This document shows, piece by piece, positions 11,401 through 22,373 of a stretch of 64,000 nucleotides of DNA; within the stretch, counting starts at the first letter, position 1; the number at the start of each line of letters is the position of its first letter. The notes beneath the pieces were generated by a model. That model had not been told where the DNA came from and ran no database searches. It saw only the letters and a list, made by a program, of their open reading frames with translations. Source of the stretch: Pseudopithomyces maydicus (taxonomy: Eukaryota; Ascomycota; Dothideomycetes; Pleosporales; Didymosphaeriaceae). The position numbers and the translations under genes were made by a program. The stretch is taken from contig JANTUC010000015.1 of NCBI GenBank assembly GCA_026873275.1, positions 248,001 to 312,000 of the forward strand, written 5' to 3'.

Positions 11401-12003
11401 GGTCGGTGGAGGCGCGCAGGATCTGGGTGAGCTGCTGGAAGACGTCTGGCCTGGCGGGGGTTAGCAGCTTCCTTTTCCGTGGGTGGGCGCGGGCGTGGTG
11501 CTGCTAGGTACCGTACCAGTCGTTGGGGTACTCGAAGCGGACGATCTTAGCGACCACGAGAGCGTTCTGCAGAGCTAGGCGGTGGTCTGCCTCGTGGATG
11601 GCGCTCTCCAGCAGGCGGGCGCGAATGGTACCCTTGTCCTCCTTGGTGACGGCACTGCAAGGTGTCAGCGAGGGCGTCTCCCACGGACATGTCATGCAGC
11701 GAGCATGGTGTGTTGGGCGGTGTCCTACTTCTGGGCCGTCTTGCGCCAGTACTTGTCGATGCCGTTCTTGAGCTGGATGACGGCGAGGTAGCGCACCTCG
11801 TAGGGCAGGGACTTGTCGAGGAAGACGGCCTGCAGCAGAGGATAGTAGCCCTGGGCCTTCTCCCACTGCTGCAGCTGCTTGGTGCCGGTCTGGATCTGGG
11901 TGGGGTCGGCGGACGAGGCGGAGCGCAGGACGTGGAAGAGGATGCCCTCGGTCAGCGGGTTCGCCTCGGCCGGCACCTCAATCGCATTGAATTCGACGTT
12001 CAT
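8468..12003 (-). CDS. kap120: KAP120 (importin-11-type) nuclear import receptor (three frameshifts)
   Basis: This is a karyopherin-beta that carries cargo through nuclear pores. The N-terminus has the importin-beta N domain pattern (Y-E-V-R-Y-L-A-V-I-Q-L-K-N-G-I-D-K-Y-W), then R-L-L-E-S-A-I-H-E-A-D-H-R-L-A-L-Q-N and HEAT-like helices (L-W-E-Q-S-G-E-E-H-L-M-K-Q-A). It matches Kap120/IPO11 in order and length, about 1,040 residues. Introns by splice consensus: 11655-11728, 11451-11516, 10363-10410, 9842-9889 and 8715-8871. In the fifth exon one base is missing at each of three C runs, near 9810 (C4), 9558-9575 (C5) and 9527-9535 (C4). With those added, S-I-I-S-L-L-P joins P-L-W-E-Q-S and E-L-L-N-L-L-Q-Y-L-L-P joins L-F-N-M-D. 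It is divergent from PEX2. Confidence 0.9.
8736..8864. repeat. Near-pure purine tract inside the last KAP120 intron
   Basis: About 129 bases on the plus strand are G/A with only a few pyrimidines. On the coding strand the intron is therefore almost pure pyrimidine between its GTATGT donor (from 8871) and CAG acceptor (to 8715). Confidence 0.85.
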
Positions 12004-12839
12004 GGTGTGGGCGGAGTGCGAGTCGTGGCGGGGTCATGCGAGCGTTGGAGGCGGGCGACTGGTAGAGAATAGAATGCAGCGTGCACGGGTGGGGGTGTCG
12101 CGGGCGGGCGCCGGAGGACAAGCGCGCCGGCAGCTGCGGTGCGCGGTGAAGCAAAAGTCCTGCTCACCCAGGAAATGGCCAGTTGCTTGCAAAAGCAGCC
12201 GTCTGAGACTGTTTACGCTGCAGCACGTCGACGCCTCGAAAAACATCCCCCGCAGTGCTCCGTATCAGCCCCGGCCCGGACCCCGCCTGCTCCGAAGCGA
12301 GTCATCTGCGCGTCGGAATCGCGTTCCGCCTGGGGTGACTGAGGGTGTTGACATGGCTGGCGTGTGGATGGTTCGGGGAGAAAAGTGCTTTGCAGTGGTC
12401 AATTGTTGAAGATTGCACATGCCTGTCTATCTTTCTTCAATCAAGTGCCGCCCATCAGACCACCCAACCCAAGCCACCGTCCACCTCACTGCATATGCCG
12501 ACAGCTCGACCCTGAACGAACCTCGGCCCAGCCGTCCATTATCACGCTAGATATCACGTCGTCCGCGACCACATCTACGGCCACAACACCCAGCGCCGCC
12601 CATCGCCGCCCACCGCCGCCCACGCACTATTATATACCCGGGCATACCCAACCTACACGCTAGATATCACATCGTTCACGACCACATCCACGACCACAAC
12701 ACTCAGCGCCGCCATTATCGCCCATCGCCGTCCATTCACCACCATATACCCGGGCATACCCAATCCACACGACGCGCCATCTCTTTCCCTTCACGACCCA
12801 GCCCCCATCCCAATGACCAAATAACAAAACACCAACCCA
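12004..12839. promoter_or_regulatory. Bidirectional promoter region, KAP120 / PEX2
   Basis: About 840 bases separate the two divergent start codons and must hold both promoters. The right half contains a 113-bp tandem duplication (12545-12770). Confidence 0.55.
12545..12770. repeat. Two-copy 113-bp tandem duplication
   Basis: Copies at 12545-12657 and 12658-12770 both begin CGCTAGATATCAC and end near ATACCCGGGCATACCCAA. Many of the differences in the first half are transitions (G/A or C/T). The middle, a GCCGCCCA-rich stretch, varies more. Confidence 0.85.
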
Positions 12840-14399
12840 ATGTCCTCCGCCGACTTCGCCGCCGCCCAACACCGCCTCTCCGCGCGCCGCGCCCTCCGCG
12901 CCCGCACCTCGACCTCCCCCAAAGCGCCCCCCGCTCTCACGCCTCCCCCTCGGCTCCTCCCTCCTCTCCCTCTGGTCCGCCCTCAAAGGCCGCTCGGGCA
13001 CGCGCCCCGCCTTCCGCGTCGGCCAGGTCGACGCCGAGCTCCTCGACGATGAACTCCTCGGCCTGCTAAAGGGCCAGGTCGGCGACGGGCTCAAGCACTT
13101 CGGCACCAACGTCGCGGACGCGTGGGCGCCCGAGATCCTCCTCGCGCTGCGCGTCGTGCTGTTCAAGCTCTCCGTCTGGAACAACAATGCGTCGTACGGC
13201 GCGCATCTGCAGGGGCTGCGGTACTGCGATGCGCGGAGCAGGGCGCCGGATCGGCCGCCGCCGAGTGCCGTGCAGAAGGTGGTGTACGGGGTTGTCACGG
13301 TGGGGGGCGGTATGCGTGGGCGAAGTGGGAGGAGTGGCTGCTTGCGGCGCAGGAGGACTACGCAAGGCCTGAGAGCGCGACGGTGCAGGCTGCGGCGCGG
13401 GTGACGGAGATGCTGGACTCGGCGCATGCATTCGCGTCGCTGGCGTCGTTCCTCACGTTTCTGCTCAATGGCCGGTATCGCACGCTGACAGATCGCATTC
13501 TCCGCATGCGCCTTACGCCCGCGAGCCACTCCACGACGCGCGAGGTCTCGTTCGAGTATCTCAACCGCCAGCTCGTGTGGCACGCCTTCACGGAATTCCT
13601 GCTCTTCCTCCTGCCCCTGGTTGGCATCTCCCGCTGGCGCCGCATCCTCTCGCGCACCTGGCGCTCCGTCGCGTCCGCTTTCTCGCGTCTCCTCGGGCGC
13701 CAGCCCTCCTCTTCTTCCCCATCCACAGACCAGAAATCTGGCACATATCCCTTTCTCCCCGAGCGCACCTGCGCTATATGCTATGCGGCACAGAACCCGC
13801 CATCTGCAAGCGAAGCCGACGTCCTGGCGCAGTCTGCGAGCGGCGGCGGCGTTGTCGGGTCGGCCGCCACGGATGTCACGAATCCGTATGAGGCGGTGCC
13901 GTGCGGGTGTGTGTATTGCTTTTCGTGCATAGCGCAGGCGGTGGCGAATGAGGAGGGGGAGGGGTGGACGTGCTTAAGATGTGGGGAGGTTGTGACAGAG
14001 TGTCGGGCGTGGGATGGGGATGTGGTGGAGGATAGGAGGAGGGATGGGAGTGGAGGCGGAAGCGGAGAGGGGATGGGGCAGGGGAAGAGCGTGGGATTTG
14101 TTGCGGTGGGAGGGGCCAGTGGAGGTGGGGATGGAGAGGTGGACGGGGATGGTAATGAGGTGGAAGGACGGGGGCTGAGGGAGGTGGATCCTAGGCCTGA
14201 GGAGGAAGACGAGGTGGAAGAGTCGTTCACAGAAGATAATACACCAGCATCGAGAGAATTGGATTGGAGAGACGGGCTAGATGAGAGCGCGGAGTGGGCG
14301 AGGGCGAGTGAGGAGCGGAGCGACGACGAGGATAGTCACAGTGAGGAGTACGACGAGGATGAGCAAGAGGAGGGCGAGGAATTGGAGTATGACCAATGA
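12840..14399 (+). CDS. pex2: Peroxin PEX2, RING ubiquitin ligase of peroxisome membrane (frameshifted)
   Basis: PEX2 is one of three RING peroxins in the membrane ligase that ubiquitinates PEX5. The N-terminal half carries F-R-V-G-Q-V-D-A-E-L-L-D-D-E-L and G-D-G-L-K-H-F-G, typical of PEX2. Membrane segments include FASLASFLTFLLNG and FLLFLLPLVGI. The RING has C-A-I-C, then P-C-G-C-V-Y-C-F-S-C-I-A and W-T-C-L-R-C-G-E, matching the unusual PEX2 RING. An acidic, Glu/Asp-rich tail of about 130 residues follows. The frame changes between about 12920 and 12950 (C6 and C5 runs; net two missing bases) and at a G6 run near 13301-13306 (one missing), after which R-Y-A-W-A-K-W-E-E-W continues the family sequence. 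No introns needed. Confidence 0.9.
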
Positions 14400-14764
14400 A
14401 TTAATGTATATCTGTTGGTCGCGCTGCACGGTACCCACGTGCTTGTACAGCATTATTTTTCGAAGCGTTGCCCTTGCTTGCCTGCTTGCCTGCCTGCCTA
14501 CTGGCTGGCTAGCTCGCTGGCTGGCTGGCTTGCTAAATGACCGGCAGGCCGATATGTTACAATGTGAAAGCCGGTAGGCCGTGGCAAGTCTGTCATGACA
14601 AGTCTGCTGTGACAAGTCTGCCGTGACCTACAGCGTGCTCCTATCCATCCCACTCCATTTCCGACACCTAGCCATGCCTGTCCATTCCATTCCCAATACG
14701 ATCCTCCCCACGCGTAGTCCTTGCTGTTCTCTCCGAGATATCATAACCATCCATCCATCTTCAC
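14400..14764. other. Intergenic between convergent PEX2 and ZNF207-like gene
   Basis: About 365 bases joining two 3' ends; it holds the low-complexity tract described at 14472-14623 and nothing else recognised. Confidence 0.5.
14472..14623. repeat. GCCT/GGCT tetranucleotide tract and 14-bp triplicate
   Basis: From 14472 to about 14533 the DNA is built from GCTT, GCCT and then GGCT units. From about 14581 to 14623 a unit close to TGACAAGTCTGCCG occurs three times, the first copy diverged. Both lie between the PEX2 and ZNF207-like 3' ends. Confidence 0.75.
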
Positions 14765-15789
14765 TCACACCCTCGCAAACTCCGCATACCGGGGCAATGC
14801 CGCCATCTTTTCCTCAGGGCTCACACTCTCGTCGAAGAAAACCAACCGGATGTTCTTGTCCTTCTTGCTCTTCTTCTCTGCAGCGGCGTCCGCAGCCGGC
14901 TTCTGTGCGTCTGCGATAAGCGTCTCGAGCGAAGCGTTGAAGTCGGTACCGGGGGTGCGCCGTTGGGGAACGCGGAGGGTGGCGGGGCACCGAAGCCAGG
15001 GCGAGGCGGGAGGGCGGACACGCCGGGCGCACTGCCGGGGTGGGCGGGGGAAATGCACCTGGAGGGAAGGCGCCGAGTGGGAACGGGGGTGCGGCGGCGC
15101 CGGGGGTGGTGCGAAGGGCTGGATAGCGGGGGGTGTCTGCAACATGTCAACAGTCGGATCTTCTGAAGACACCGATTCTGAGAGGCGAATCGGAAGCTCG
15201 TCGGAGAGAGTGTCGCCTACGGGCTCGGAGGCTTGTTCAGCCACGGGAGGTGGCAGGACGCCGTTCTTCCTATCGATCCTGTATTGATCCACACGCTGCT
15301 GAATCACCTCGAGGGTCTCGTTTTTCTTCGCGCGCTTGTGGGGTGCGCCGTTGAGACCGGAGCCGCGCGTCGGATTGCCCGTTGCCTGCTGGCGGGCGCG
15401 CTCGTCGGCGAAGTGCTGCTGGGTGACCTGCTGGTTGTGCTGATCGATGATCTCGGGGGTACTCCCTCCATGCCGAAGATCTCGATGTCGAGGCCGCCGC
15501 GGCCGGCGATGGCATTCTCCACTTGGTTGAGTTGCTCCTTGTGGACCTGTGTCATGTGGACGTTCAGACCTGGTGCCAATTGTCAGCAAACAGCATAGCG
15601 AGACGAAGAGTGGAAATAGAAACCTCCAGCGGTGTTAAGACGACGGCCGCACTTGTCGCATTTGAAGTGCTTGGCCTTCTGGTGGGATATGAGGATCTTG
15701 AGGTCGTCAAAGTCGCGCTCGCAGTAATAGCACCATGGTCGCTCGAGCTTCTGGTTGAGATCTGGGTACCTCTTCCTCTTCTTGGTCAT
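14765..15789 (-). CDS. ZNF207/BuGZ-like C2H2 zinc-finger protein (four frameshifts)
   Basis: Homologues of ZNF207/BuGZ bind microtubules and the spindle-checkpoint factor Bub3 in animals. The start is typical: basic M-T-K-K-R-K-R, then P-W-C-Y-Y-C-E-R-D-F-D-D with L-I-S-H-Q-K-A-K-H-F-K-C-D-K-C, giving two C2H2 fingers, the second completed across an intron (15570-15623) by L-N-V-H-M-T-Q-V-H. The signature I-E-I-F-G-M-E-G-V-P follows. The centre is proline-rich and the end is lysine-rich (K-K-S-K-K-D-K-N-I-R). Frame breaks lie at C5 near 15458-15465, at C5 near 15090, at C3 near 15020 and at C5 near 14946-14953; one added base at each gives a continuous Pro-rich linker. A GLEBS (Bub3-binding) motif is not evident. 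Confidence 0.8.
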
Positions 15790-16528
15790 GGCGGGCGGGT
15801 GGCGCTCGTGGGAGCGACTTCGAAATAGGTGGGTGGGGTGAGTGCGCGACGACGAGGTGTTGTGCTGGACGTGGACGACGTGATAGAGGTGAGCTCCGCC
15901 TGGAGCTTAGCGTCGGCTTGGCGCACCGCACCTTGGTGAACTTTTCTCCGCAGAGCGCAGCTTTCCTCACTTCACCTACACCCTCGCCCTGCTTTCCGCG
16001 CCATTGGGCCCTGGCTGAGTGGCATGCTGATCTACTCCTCCAATTGTGTATACCGAGATGTATGGTCAAGCAGCTGGATACAATACTCGGACTCGACACG
16101 ATCCAACAAAAGCTCTGCAACAGCTTGCAAGCTCTGCAACAGCTCTCAACTTTTGATGCAGGATCTGTCCAAACCACAACACCCCGGAATCTGGTATTTC
16201 ATAGATAGTTATACGCCGTACTGCATTCACATTCACACGCAACAAGCACACCAGCCACTTGGTCCTCGGACACCCTTCACAAGTCCCCTCGGGGAGCATC
16301 CTGCACCGGCGCGTCTTGCGTTCGGTGCAGGTTTGCGGCTGCACATGCTCCGTGCTACCTCTTCGGAGGTCGTTGCAAGAGAAACATCTACCGAGAGGTC
16401 CTTCATAGTTCACACTTCTTGCTCTTCACGAGAAACTCCACGAAGAGTGTGACTCCTTGCGCACCTACATTTGATTTGACATCGCAAAACGCTTGTACTA
16501 GGGAAGCTTTCAGCGAAAGCCTTAGCGA

Positions 16529-16588
16529 GACTCAGCCAGAGACTCAGCCAGAGACTCAGCCAGAGACTCAGCCAGAGACTCAGCCAGA
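16529..16588. repeat. 12-bp minisatellite, five perfect copies
   Basis: The unit GACTCAGCCAGA is repeated five times without a mismatch, with a degenerate copy just upstream. Twelve is a multiple of three, so every frame through it is open; this alone explains the open frames on both strands. Confidence 0.95.
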
Positions 16589-17357
16589 CTCTGCAACAAA
16601 TACATCGGTGAAGGTGGGCGTCTTGCTTGGAGACGGAGGTCTTGCTTGCATGAGACAGGGGGACCAACATACATGTCGGTTGTCTGTCTCCACGGTAGGA
16701 TCCGGAAGGCATAAGCGTGCTTATTTCGTTTTGTCATTTGGGGTTGGTATTGTACCTGTGCCCGTTCAGGCAGCGAGAAGACCCGCCCATGTTCCTAGGT
16801 CGAACTGTCTCAATCTGCTTGTCCCTGTGGCTGGCTGAGGGGACATTGGAAGTCTCCCACTACCTATTGTGCTTGCTCTCGACGCCCAGATGGCCGATCC
16901 AGGCATCAGCCACAACTGCCTACGCGGTGCTCTCAGCCAGGACGCAAACTTTCTGAATAACAACATGACCCACTCCCCCAAGACCTCCCAGGCTCTGATT
17001 GGCGGGCCGTCCCGCAGGCACAAGAGCACCAGAACACGGGCTCGACAACGTAGACCGGCGTCATTCTTGCATCCACGACGATAATTGCATGCGCATACAC
17101 CCTGGCGGAAGCACCGCTGACAAGCTCGGCGCCACACGCAGCTCCCGGATGCACTCTGCTATCATCTTGGCCCTCAATGTCGCCGTGTTGCTCGCCATGA
17201 CGATCACCCCTGCGCCTGCTGTTTCGAGCATAGGCTCGTGAACTTGTGCCTGCCTGTCTGTCCACCTTCCGGAACTAGACAACTCTCTCAAAGCTACCCT
17301 GGTGCTTGCATCATTCGCACCGTCATGGAGCTGCGTGCCTAGCATTACCTAGACTGT

Positions 17358-17367
17358 CTATATAGAG
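17358..17367 (+). promoter_or_regulatory. TATA-like element of the S28 peptidase gene
   Basis: CTATATAGAG lies about 70 bases upstream of the ATG at 17428, a usual position for a core promoter with a short leader. Confidence 0.5.
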
Positions 17368-17427
17368 TGCCGGGCTGCTGCGGAGCGTCCCCACCTGCAC
17401 CGATCGCGTCTGTCGTTCATCGCCAAC

Positions 17428-19547
17428 ATGCGTTTCTCAATTCTTGCAGCTGCGGCGCTGTTCGGTCTGGAGACGGCCGCCTTGCGCTCGGGTCTTCCGA
17501 GCACGGGCGAGCTTCGTCAACAGGTATATACATCCCTCATGTTTGTGGTGTCGTTCTCATTGCTAACGTGTTGCATAGGTTGAGTCACGGAGAGCGGTCA
17601 AGGTCAAGCGTGAGGACACGGATCCCGCGCTGCTGTATCCGGCGCACAACTTGAGCGTGCCCATCGACTTCTTCCACAACGAGACCCGGTACGAGCCGCA
17701 CACCAATGGTAAGTAGATTCGTCAGGCTCGTTTTTGCCGATTGAGCATTGTTGCGCATTTGAGAGAGTGGTCCGCAATGGTCGAAAAAGAGTCAGCTGTT
17801 GGAAGTGCCATCAGCTGTGGTCACATCATCGACATGCCCTGAAAATCATATGTCCGGCAGCAAACTGTGGGTGATGGTTGTACCAGAGTAGCACGCAGTT
17901 CTACCTTGTATTCTCCGCATTCTTTAGCCTAGCGTACCAGCTATGGGCGCAGGACCACGACGCGTTTCTGGTGTAACGTCCGAGCTTTTGACATTGCATC
18001 ACATTTCCACTGTCTGCCAAGCCGACACCTGCTGAACCAGCTCTATCGGATTCTTGCTGACCTGCGGTCATAGATACCTTCAACCTGCGGTACTGGTTTG
18101 ATGCGTCGTACTACAAGCCCGGCGGCCCAGTCTTCGTGCTGCTTGGTGGAGAGACTTATGGAGACAACCGCCTGCCGTTCCTGCAGAAGGGCATCGTGCA
18201 CCAAGTCATTGAAGCCACCGGCGGTCTCGGTGTGATTCTGGAGCACCGCTACTACGGAGAAAGCTTCCCCTACCCGAACACTGCTCTCGAGAACCTTCGT
18301 TTCCTGTCTACCGAGCAAGCATTGGCTGAGGTTGACTATTTCGCCCGCAACGTCAAGTTTGAGGGCATTGATGAAGATTTGACTGCGCCCAACACTCCGT
18401 GGGTCGTTTATGGAGGCTCTTATGCCGGTGCCCAGGCAGCCTTCTTGCGTGTTGTATACCCCGACACTTTCTGGGGAGCTATCGCTTCATCCGGAGTCAC
18501 GGTAGCCATCTATGACTACTGGGAGTACTTCGAGCCCATCAGGACGACCGCTCCTCCGGACTGTGTTCACGCAACCCAGACATTCATCGGCATCTTGGAT
18601 AGCATTCTCACGTCCAACAACACCGCTTCGGTCAAGCAGTTGAAGAATGCCTTTGGATTCGGCAGCGTATCCAACAACCAGGACTTTGCGAACATCTTCA
18701 CCGACGTCTACGGCTGGCAATCCACCAACTGGGACCCCGAAGTCAACAGCCCCAGCTTCTACAACTACTGCACTAACATCACCGGCTCGCTCAACTACCC
18801 CGACCTCGAATCCGACAGGCCCACCGCCGCAGCCCTGATCTCTGCCTCTGGCCACGAGAACGGCACCGCGACCGAGGACACCATCCTGAACGCCATCGGC
18901 TGGTACGGCATCAAGCGCTCCCGCCAGGAGGAATCCGGCCTCACCCAAGACGAGTACTTCACCACGCTCAACGCAACCCTCTGGCAGGACACCTCCATCG
19001 AAGCCGCAAACGCCTACCGCTCGTGGAACTACCAGGTCTGCACCGAGTGGGGCTACATCCAGACGGGCAGCACCCCCGAGGACATCCAGCCCCTGATCTC
19101 CCGCACGCTCGACCTCGAATACCTGACGTCCTTCTGCCGCTCAGGCTACAACCGCACCGAGCCCCCGGCCGTCGAGAACGTGAACAAGTACGGCGGCTTC
19201 AACATCAGCTACCCGCGCCTCGCACACATCGGAGGTAACGCTGATCCCTGGCGCCCGGCGACCCCGCTCTGGTACCCTGAGAGCAGGGTGGACTCGGTCG
19301 AGGAGCCGTGGTACCTGATCTCTCACGGAGTGCACCACTGGGAGGAGAATGGCATTTTCCCCAACGAGACGACGCCGACGCTGCCGCCGTATCCGGTCAT
19401 CTACGCGCAGCAGTATCTGAAGAATGTGAGTTTATTTTGTTGTTGTTGTCGTGCATTGGGTTAGGGGTGATTACTAACAAGCGTGAATAGTTCGTCATCG
19501 AGTGGTTGAAGGAGTGGAGCGACAAGGGGTACCAGAACGAGTTGTAG
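17428..19547 (+). CDS. Secreted S28 serine carboxypeptidase / prolyl peptidase
   Basis: S28 enzymes cleave after proline and in fungi are secreted acid peptidases. Four exons: 17428-17523, 17579-17708, 18074-19425 and 19491-19547. The N-terminus (MRFSILAAAALFGLETAAL) is a signal peptide, followed by a basic K-V-K-R-E stretch that may be a propeptide cleavage site. The nucleophile Ser is in V-Y-G-G-S-Y-A-G-A-Q, the Asp in G-G-N-A-D-P-W and the His in S-H-G-V-H-H-W-E-E-N-G. Upstream block E-H-R-Y-Y-G-E-S-F-P is also diagnostic. Several N-x-S/T sites fit a glycosylated product. The frame is intact. Intron 2 (17709-18073, 365 nt) is the longest in the window. Confidence 0.92.
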
Positions 19548-19700
19548 ATGCACGTATGTCTCGCCTCGTCTTGTTCCTTTGGTAAATAAACATTTACATT
19601 AATCAATCATTCATTACCACACGCCGCCTTCCTCATATATACACACACATATATACACTCGTGCCTACATACCCAGCCCCTCCCCTCCTCCTTCCCCAGC

Positions 19701-21542
19701 CTACAACTCCCCCACCTTCCCATACACCTCCTTCTGGCTCCTCGCCGGCTTCCACTCAAAATGATGCTTCCCCTCCCTCGGCTCCTTAACCCCCTCATCC
19801 CCATCCCCCACCTTATCAAACATATGCGCCCCAAAATAATCCAACTCGGCCTCATAAAACGCCGTCGGCAGCTCCGTCCCCGTCACAATCTTCCAGTACT
19901 CCAGCGACGCGCCCATCGCCGGGACGACCTGATCCGTCTCCACGGCTTTGGCCACCACGCGCCGTAGCGAGGGCATGCAGTCCCGCACGTCGCGCGCCAC
20001 GCGCTCGCTGGCAAGCAGATCGATAGCGTCGTGCGAGGCGCCGGGGGCGCGCAGGATAGGCGCCAGGATGGCCTCCGAGATGTAGTCCGCCTGGATGATG
20101 CAGCCCGCGCGCCAGATCTGCCACACGGCGGCGTAGTCGATGGCCCAGGCGTGGTCGCGGTCGGCAGCCGCGATGGCGGCGAGGCCCTGCGCGAAGCTCG
20201 CGAGACACGTCAGGTACACGGCTTTGCGGAGGTCGTCGAGGAACGCGGGTTTGGCCACGGCGTCCAGCGCGAGGGGCTGCGCGGGGAAGCCGCCGGAGAA
20301 GAGGGCGTGCGCGGATTCGCGGGCGCCGCGGTAGGCGGAGGCGAGGCGGAAGGCGTGCGCGGTGTGGAGGGTGGGCGCGGGGATGTGCAGGGTGATGGAT
20401 TGCGTGTTGGACCAGGTGCCGGTGCCTTCTTCGCCGGTGATGTCTTGGACGACTTTGTCGAGGACTTGGGGGAGGACGAGGGGGTTGGAGGGGTCGGAGG
20501 TGTCGCGTGCGTGGGAGAGGTCGGCGCCGATGGAGATTAGGAAGGTGCCTTTCTGTGAGGGAAGCAGTCGGTCAGTATCGTTCGTCCCAATCGTGTTGAT
20601 GAAGCAAAAAGGAACTTGTGAAGAAAAAGAAGAAGAGGAGAAAGGTCACATACAAGCTCCCCCTCCGCATCCCACCTCCCAAGCACGTCCCCAATCTCCT
20701 CATACCCCATCCCCATCCTCCGCATGATCCCCCACCCCTCCGCAATCCCACTCATCATCCCATGCTCCACCCCATTATGCATCATCTTTACGAAATGGCC
20801 GCTGCCCCCTTCCCCACGTACGCCACGCACGGCTCGCCGTTCTTATCCTTCGCCGCGACGCGCCGGAGCAGCGGCAGCACCTCTTCGATGGCCGAGGCGT
20901 CCCCGCCGGGACACATGGAGGGCCCCGCGCGCGCCGCTTGGTACCCGCCGCTGACGCCGCATCCGATGTAGCGGATGCCGGTGGAGGAGCATTTCTCTTG
21001 GCGCCGCTGCGTGGTGGCGAAGTGCTCGTTGCCGCAGTCGAGGATGATGGAGGAGCGCGGGAGGAGTGGGAGGAGGGAGGAGAGGACGGTGTCGCCGACG
21101 GGGCCGTGGGGGAGGGAGAGGACGGTGAGGTGGGGGGATGAGAGGGTGGAGATGAGGGTGGGGTAGTCTGGGGAGGTGTTAGTGAGGTGTACAGAGAGAG
21201 AGAGGGAGGGAGGGAGAGAGGTGTTGGTGGTGGGTGGGTGGGTAGAAAGGATATGGGGAATTGGAGGAGCTTCAAGAGGAGATTATGTGTATACGCACCA
21301 TCGAACTTCTTCACCCTCCCATGATATCCCGCCTTCTCCGCCTTCTCAATCACCCCATCCATCGCCTCGACGGATGGATCCTGAAGCGCGACATTGACCC
21401 CGTTCTCCGCGAACAACAACGCCATTCCTCCGCCCATGCTCCCGCACCCGATCATCGCTATCTGCGCCATGTCAGCTTTCCACTCGATCACCTTCTACAT
21501 TCATTCCCCCAGCACCAAACTCACCGTCTCAAACTTCGCCAT
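19701..21542 (-). CDS. 6-phosphogluconate dehydrogenase family protein, divergent paralogue (one frameshift)
   Basis: The family oxidatively decarboxylates 6-phosphogluconate with NADP. Four exons: a tiny first exon 21525-21542 (M-A-K-F-E-T), then 21299-21461, 20654-21167 and 19701-20552. The Rossmann motif is I-G-C-G-S-M-G-G-G. Substrate-region blocks are C-G-V-S-G-G-Y-Q-A-A-R-A-G-P-S-M-C-P-G-G, G-H-F-V-K-M-M-H-N-G-V-E-H-G and D-Y-F-G-A-H near the end. The usual Q-K-G-T-G-K-W is E-E-G-T-G-T-W, so both lysines are changed, and I-W-R-G-G-C-I-I-R is I-W-R-A-G-C-I-I-Q. One G is missing at the G5 run near 20805, joining K-G-G to S-G-H-F-V-K. It may act on a different substrate from the pentose-pathway enzyme; that is inference. 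Confidence 0.85.
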
Positions 21543-22373
21543 CTTCTCAGTTCTCTTCTCTATTTCCCCCTCTTCCGTTAAAATCCCACGCAATCGCAAC
21601 CGCACTCAGCAGACACGCAATGTACAAGTAGGCAAGGCTGGACAGCGGCGGCAGGCTCGGGTCTTGGTAGTGCACTAGCGGGTCGAGGAAGGAAAGGAAC
21701 ATGGCAGACGAGATCGACGAGAAAAGAAAGGAGGGGATTTATATGCAACGGGTGGAGCGTGTGGGCTGCTAGAGGGTGCGAGACGGAGACATGAGCGAGA
21801 AGTGACGGAGGTCGTTGAGCAAAAGTGACGTCGGTGGGGCGGCATTTGCGGGAACTAAAAATGGAGGGTCTACGAGTGGTGAGAGTGGTGAGATGGGCAT
21901 TTTGGGGTGTGGTAGGCGTTGGAGGCGTGTTGGGAGGGGAGCGGAGGGGAGTGGTTGGTGGGCAGAGGTGGTGCGTGGTAGAGGGAGATGGTGGGATTGG
22001 AGCGCGGTTGCGGGATGGTAGAATATTTTGTATATGAACATATATGTATCGATGTACAGATACAGCTTATTCGATAAGCTCACATCCCCTCCAAACAAGC
22101 ATTCCATCCCCACCCAACCGCAGCCAAGTCGCCGCCTCGCTCCACCCACCCGGTTGCGCGCAGGCACCAGCACCTACCTACCAGTGAGGTCACACGCGCG
22201 CTAACCGCATCAGGCAACACGCGAGCTTCTCGCTCTATGCACCGCCAAACCGCGCACGCACCTCCGCCCACCGCGCAGCAACTCCACCACCAAACCAGAC
22301 CCCCACCGCATACCACCCACCTCCGACAACACAAACAAACCGCCCACCGCCCACCGCGCATTCCACCCGCACA
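21543..22373. promoter_or_regulatory. Divergent promoter region, 6PGDH paralogue / Y14
   Basis: About 830 bases between divergent starts. The right 160 bases are a C/A-rich stretch that suits the Y14 5' leader. No specific operator recognised. Confidence 0.45.

Larger units (their letters stand above)
15790..17427. other. Long divergent intergenic region
   Basis: About 1.6 kb between the ZNF207-like gene and the S28 peptidase, holding both promoters. It has a direct repeat of AGCTCTGCAACAGCT near 16108-16145 and a 12-bp minisatellite (16529-16588). Open stretches here show no domain or splice support and were not called. Confidence 0.5.

Noticed and set aside
16419..16838. Open frame with E-T-Q-P repeats (and S-L-W-L on the other strand)
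   Set aside because: The 12-bp minisatellite keeps all frames open; flanking sequence has no protein character.
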